Below, in pieces: positions 52,004 through 52,821 of a stretch of 52,821 nucleotides of DNA (the first letter of the stretch is position 1; the number at the start of each line of letters is the position of its first letter). The DNA lies in assembly GCA_020849275.1 (NCBI GenBank), contig JADLGO010000002.1, positions 1 to 52,821 of the forward strand. Direction: 5' to 3'. Both the position numbers and the translations under genes were made by a program. The stretch comes from Chthonomonadales bacterium. GTDB lineage: Bacteria; Armatimonadota; Chthonomonadetes; Chthonomonadales; CAJBBX01. The notes under the pieces were generated by a model. It saw only the letters and a list, made by a program, of their open reading frames with translations. It had not been told where the DNA came from and did no database searches.

Positions 52004-52762
52004 ATGGACGAGCGATTCCAGAGTTGCCTGGTGCTGGGCGTGGGGCTCGACGTGACCCGCGAGGAGCTGCGGCGCCGGTACCGCGAGCTCGCGCGTGAGT
52101 GGCACCCGGACCGCGCTGCCGGCCACGAGCAGGGCCGACGCGAGGCCGAGAGGCGGCTGCGCGCCATCAACCGCGCGTACGAGGTGCTGGAAGCCGGCCT
52201 GACGGACCCGTGGGGCGAGGGGAGCGGATCGCTACCCGCCGAGTCCGGCCACGACGTGGCGGCGTGGACGCGCGGCCTGGCCGAGCGGAGCCACGGGGGC
52301 GGCGAGATCGAGGCCGCCCGCTCACTCCGCGAGCGGGCGCTGCGGCTGTACATGGAGGGCATCGTCCACTTCGGCGAGCACCGATGGCGCGAGGCCATCA
52401 GCGCGCTCACCCGGAGCGTCTACCTCGTGCAAGCCAACCCCGAGGCCTATCTGGCGCTCGGTCGCGCGTACCGACGGGTGAACCTGCCCGCCAAGGCGGA
52501 GGCTGCCTACCGCGAGGCGGCGCGACTCTCGCCGGACCATGCCGAGGCGCGCTATGAGCTCGGCGAGACACACGTGGCGCTGGGCGACCTGGACGCCGCG
52601 GAGGCTGACGCGCGGCGGCTCGACGGCCCGTTCCCGGAGCTGGCTGCCCTGATCCGCGCCTCGGCGGAGCACGCCCGGGCCCGCTCTCGCGCACCACTGT
52701 TCCTGCTCAGCGATAATGTCCACATATTGCTCAGCGATAATGTCCGCGGGTGGTTGGTGTAA
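52004..52762 (+). CDS. J-domain/TPR protein with IS-encoded tail
   Basis: 252 residues. An N-terminal J domain has LRRRYRELAREWHPDRAAG with the HPD tripeptide at 34-36, a DnaK partner motif. TPR repeats follow (about 110-215: LYMEGIVHFGEHRWREAISA, AYLALGRAYRRVNLPAKAEA, ARYELGETHVALGDLDAAEA). From about residue 232 the frame runs into the IS21-like end and reads LLSDNVHILLSDNVRG, two translated copies of the 24-bp repeat, to a stop supplied by the element. The native C-terminus is therefore missing, though both domains look complete. GGGAG precedes the ATG. Confidence 0.8.
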   Translation: MDERFQSCLVLGVGLDVTREELRRRYRELAREWHPDRAAGHEQGRREAERRLRAINRAYEVLEAGLTDPWGEGSGSLPAESGHDVAAWTRGLAERSHGGGEIEAARSLRERALRLYMEGIVHFGEHRWREAISALTRSVYLVQANPEAYLALGRAYRRVNLPAKAEAAYREAARLSPDHAEARYELGETHVALGDLDAAEADARRLDGPFPELAALIRASAEHARARSRAPLFLLSDNVHILLSDNVRGWLV

Positions 52763-52821
52763 GCGGCGCTCCGGCCCCCACTGCCCCCGCGCCCTTGCTC
52801 GCAGTAGGTAGCGAGACGCGG
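52698..52821 (+). mobile_element. IS21-like element end (partial, outward of window)
   Basis: The end begins TGTTCC-TGCTCAGCGA and carries two identical 18-bp repeats, TGCTCAGCGATAATGTCC, at 52704-52721 and 52728-52745, 24 bp apart. They are the inverted counterpart of the repeats at 77-120 but differ at several bases, so the two ends may come from different copies. The terminal 76 bases hold no recognisable gene. Confidence 0.5.

Noticed and set aside
1-52821. CRISPR arrays, tRNA or rRNA genes
   Set aside because: No regularly spaced direct repeats and no rRNA or tRNA signatures were found on either strand.

Overview
This is a GC-rich window that reads as chromosome from the Armatimonadota. 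The main clue is two prepilin-type proteins whose N-termini carry FTLIELLVV followed by [12 protein letters not shown], a pattern typical of that phylum. PEP-CTERM, Tat-exported, FG-GAP and secreted glycoside-hydrolase-like proteins fit the same assignment. No rRNA, tRNA or CRISPR array was seen. Both edges run into IS21-like terminal repeats that face each other, so the window may be a contig bounded by insertion sequences.

Layout. 0.1-5.2 kb: IS end, prepilin, exported glycoside-hydrolase-like protein, DHDPS-family aldolase, lipoprotein. 5.4-11.4 kb: purine cluster purL-purF-(unknown)-purM behind a structured leader. 11.4-17 kb (minus): putative redox operon DUF6599 / DUF362 / NapGH-like polyferredoxin / small unknown / Tat-exported aldo-keto reductase homologue. 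17-22 kb: aldo-keto reductase diverging from clpB and two hsp20 genes. 22-25.7 kb: dusB-guaB diverging from an adenosine deaminase. 25.8-29.7 kb: decayed accessory zone with two small exported proteins, a sigma-like protein, a MauE-like remnant, a frameshifted IS3-family transposase tail, a C39-peptidase-like remnant and a 70-bp repeat. 29.7-33.2 kb: DUF2079 membrane protein and an ABC-2 exporter. 33.4-37.4 kb: PEP-CTERM protein behind a sigma-54-like promoter, CapA-like protein, YvcK and a holin-fold membrane protein. 37.5-44.6 kb: rpoN, then FlhG/MinD-like ATPase, glgA, a small membrane protein, a FliA/WhiG-type sigma factor and yifB. 44.7-46.3 kb: a prepilin gene followed by a metallophosphoesterase whose N-terminus is a duplicated prepilin leader. 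46.5-52.8 kb: FG-GAP protein, truncated histidine kinase, unknown protein, GH99-like protein, S1/P1 nuclease, and a J-domain/TPR protein whose tail is encoded by the second IS end.

How the parts relate. purL, purF, purM, guaB and add make one purine theme. clpB and the hsp20 pair form a proteostasis module. rpoN sits beside sigma-54-like -24/-12 elements, one facing the flhG-like gene and a nearly identical one in front of the PEP-CTERM gene, suggesting a local RpoN-controlled surface-protein circuit. The most unusual items are the prepilin-leader/phosphoesterase chimera, the shared sigma-54 elements, the Tat-linked redox operon and the purL leader.
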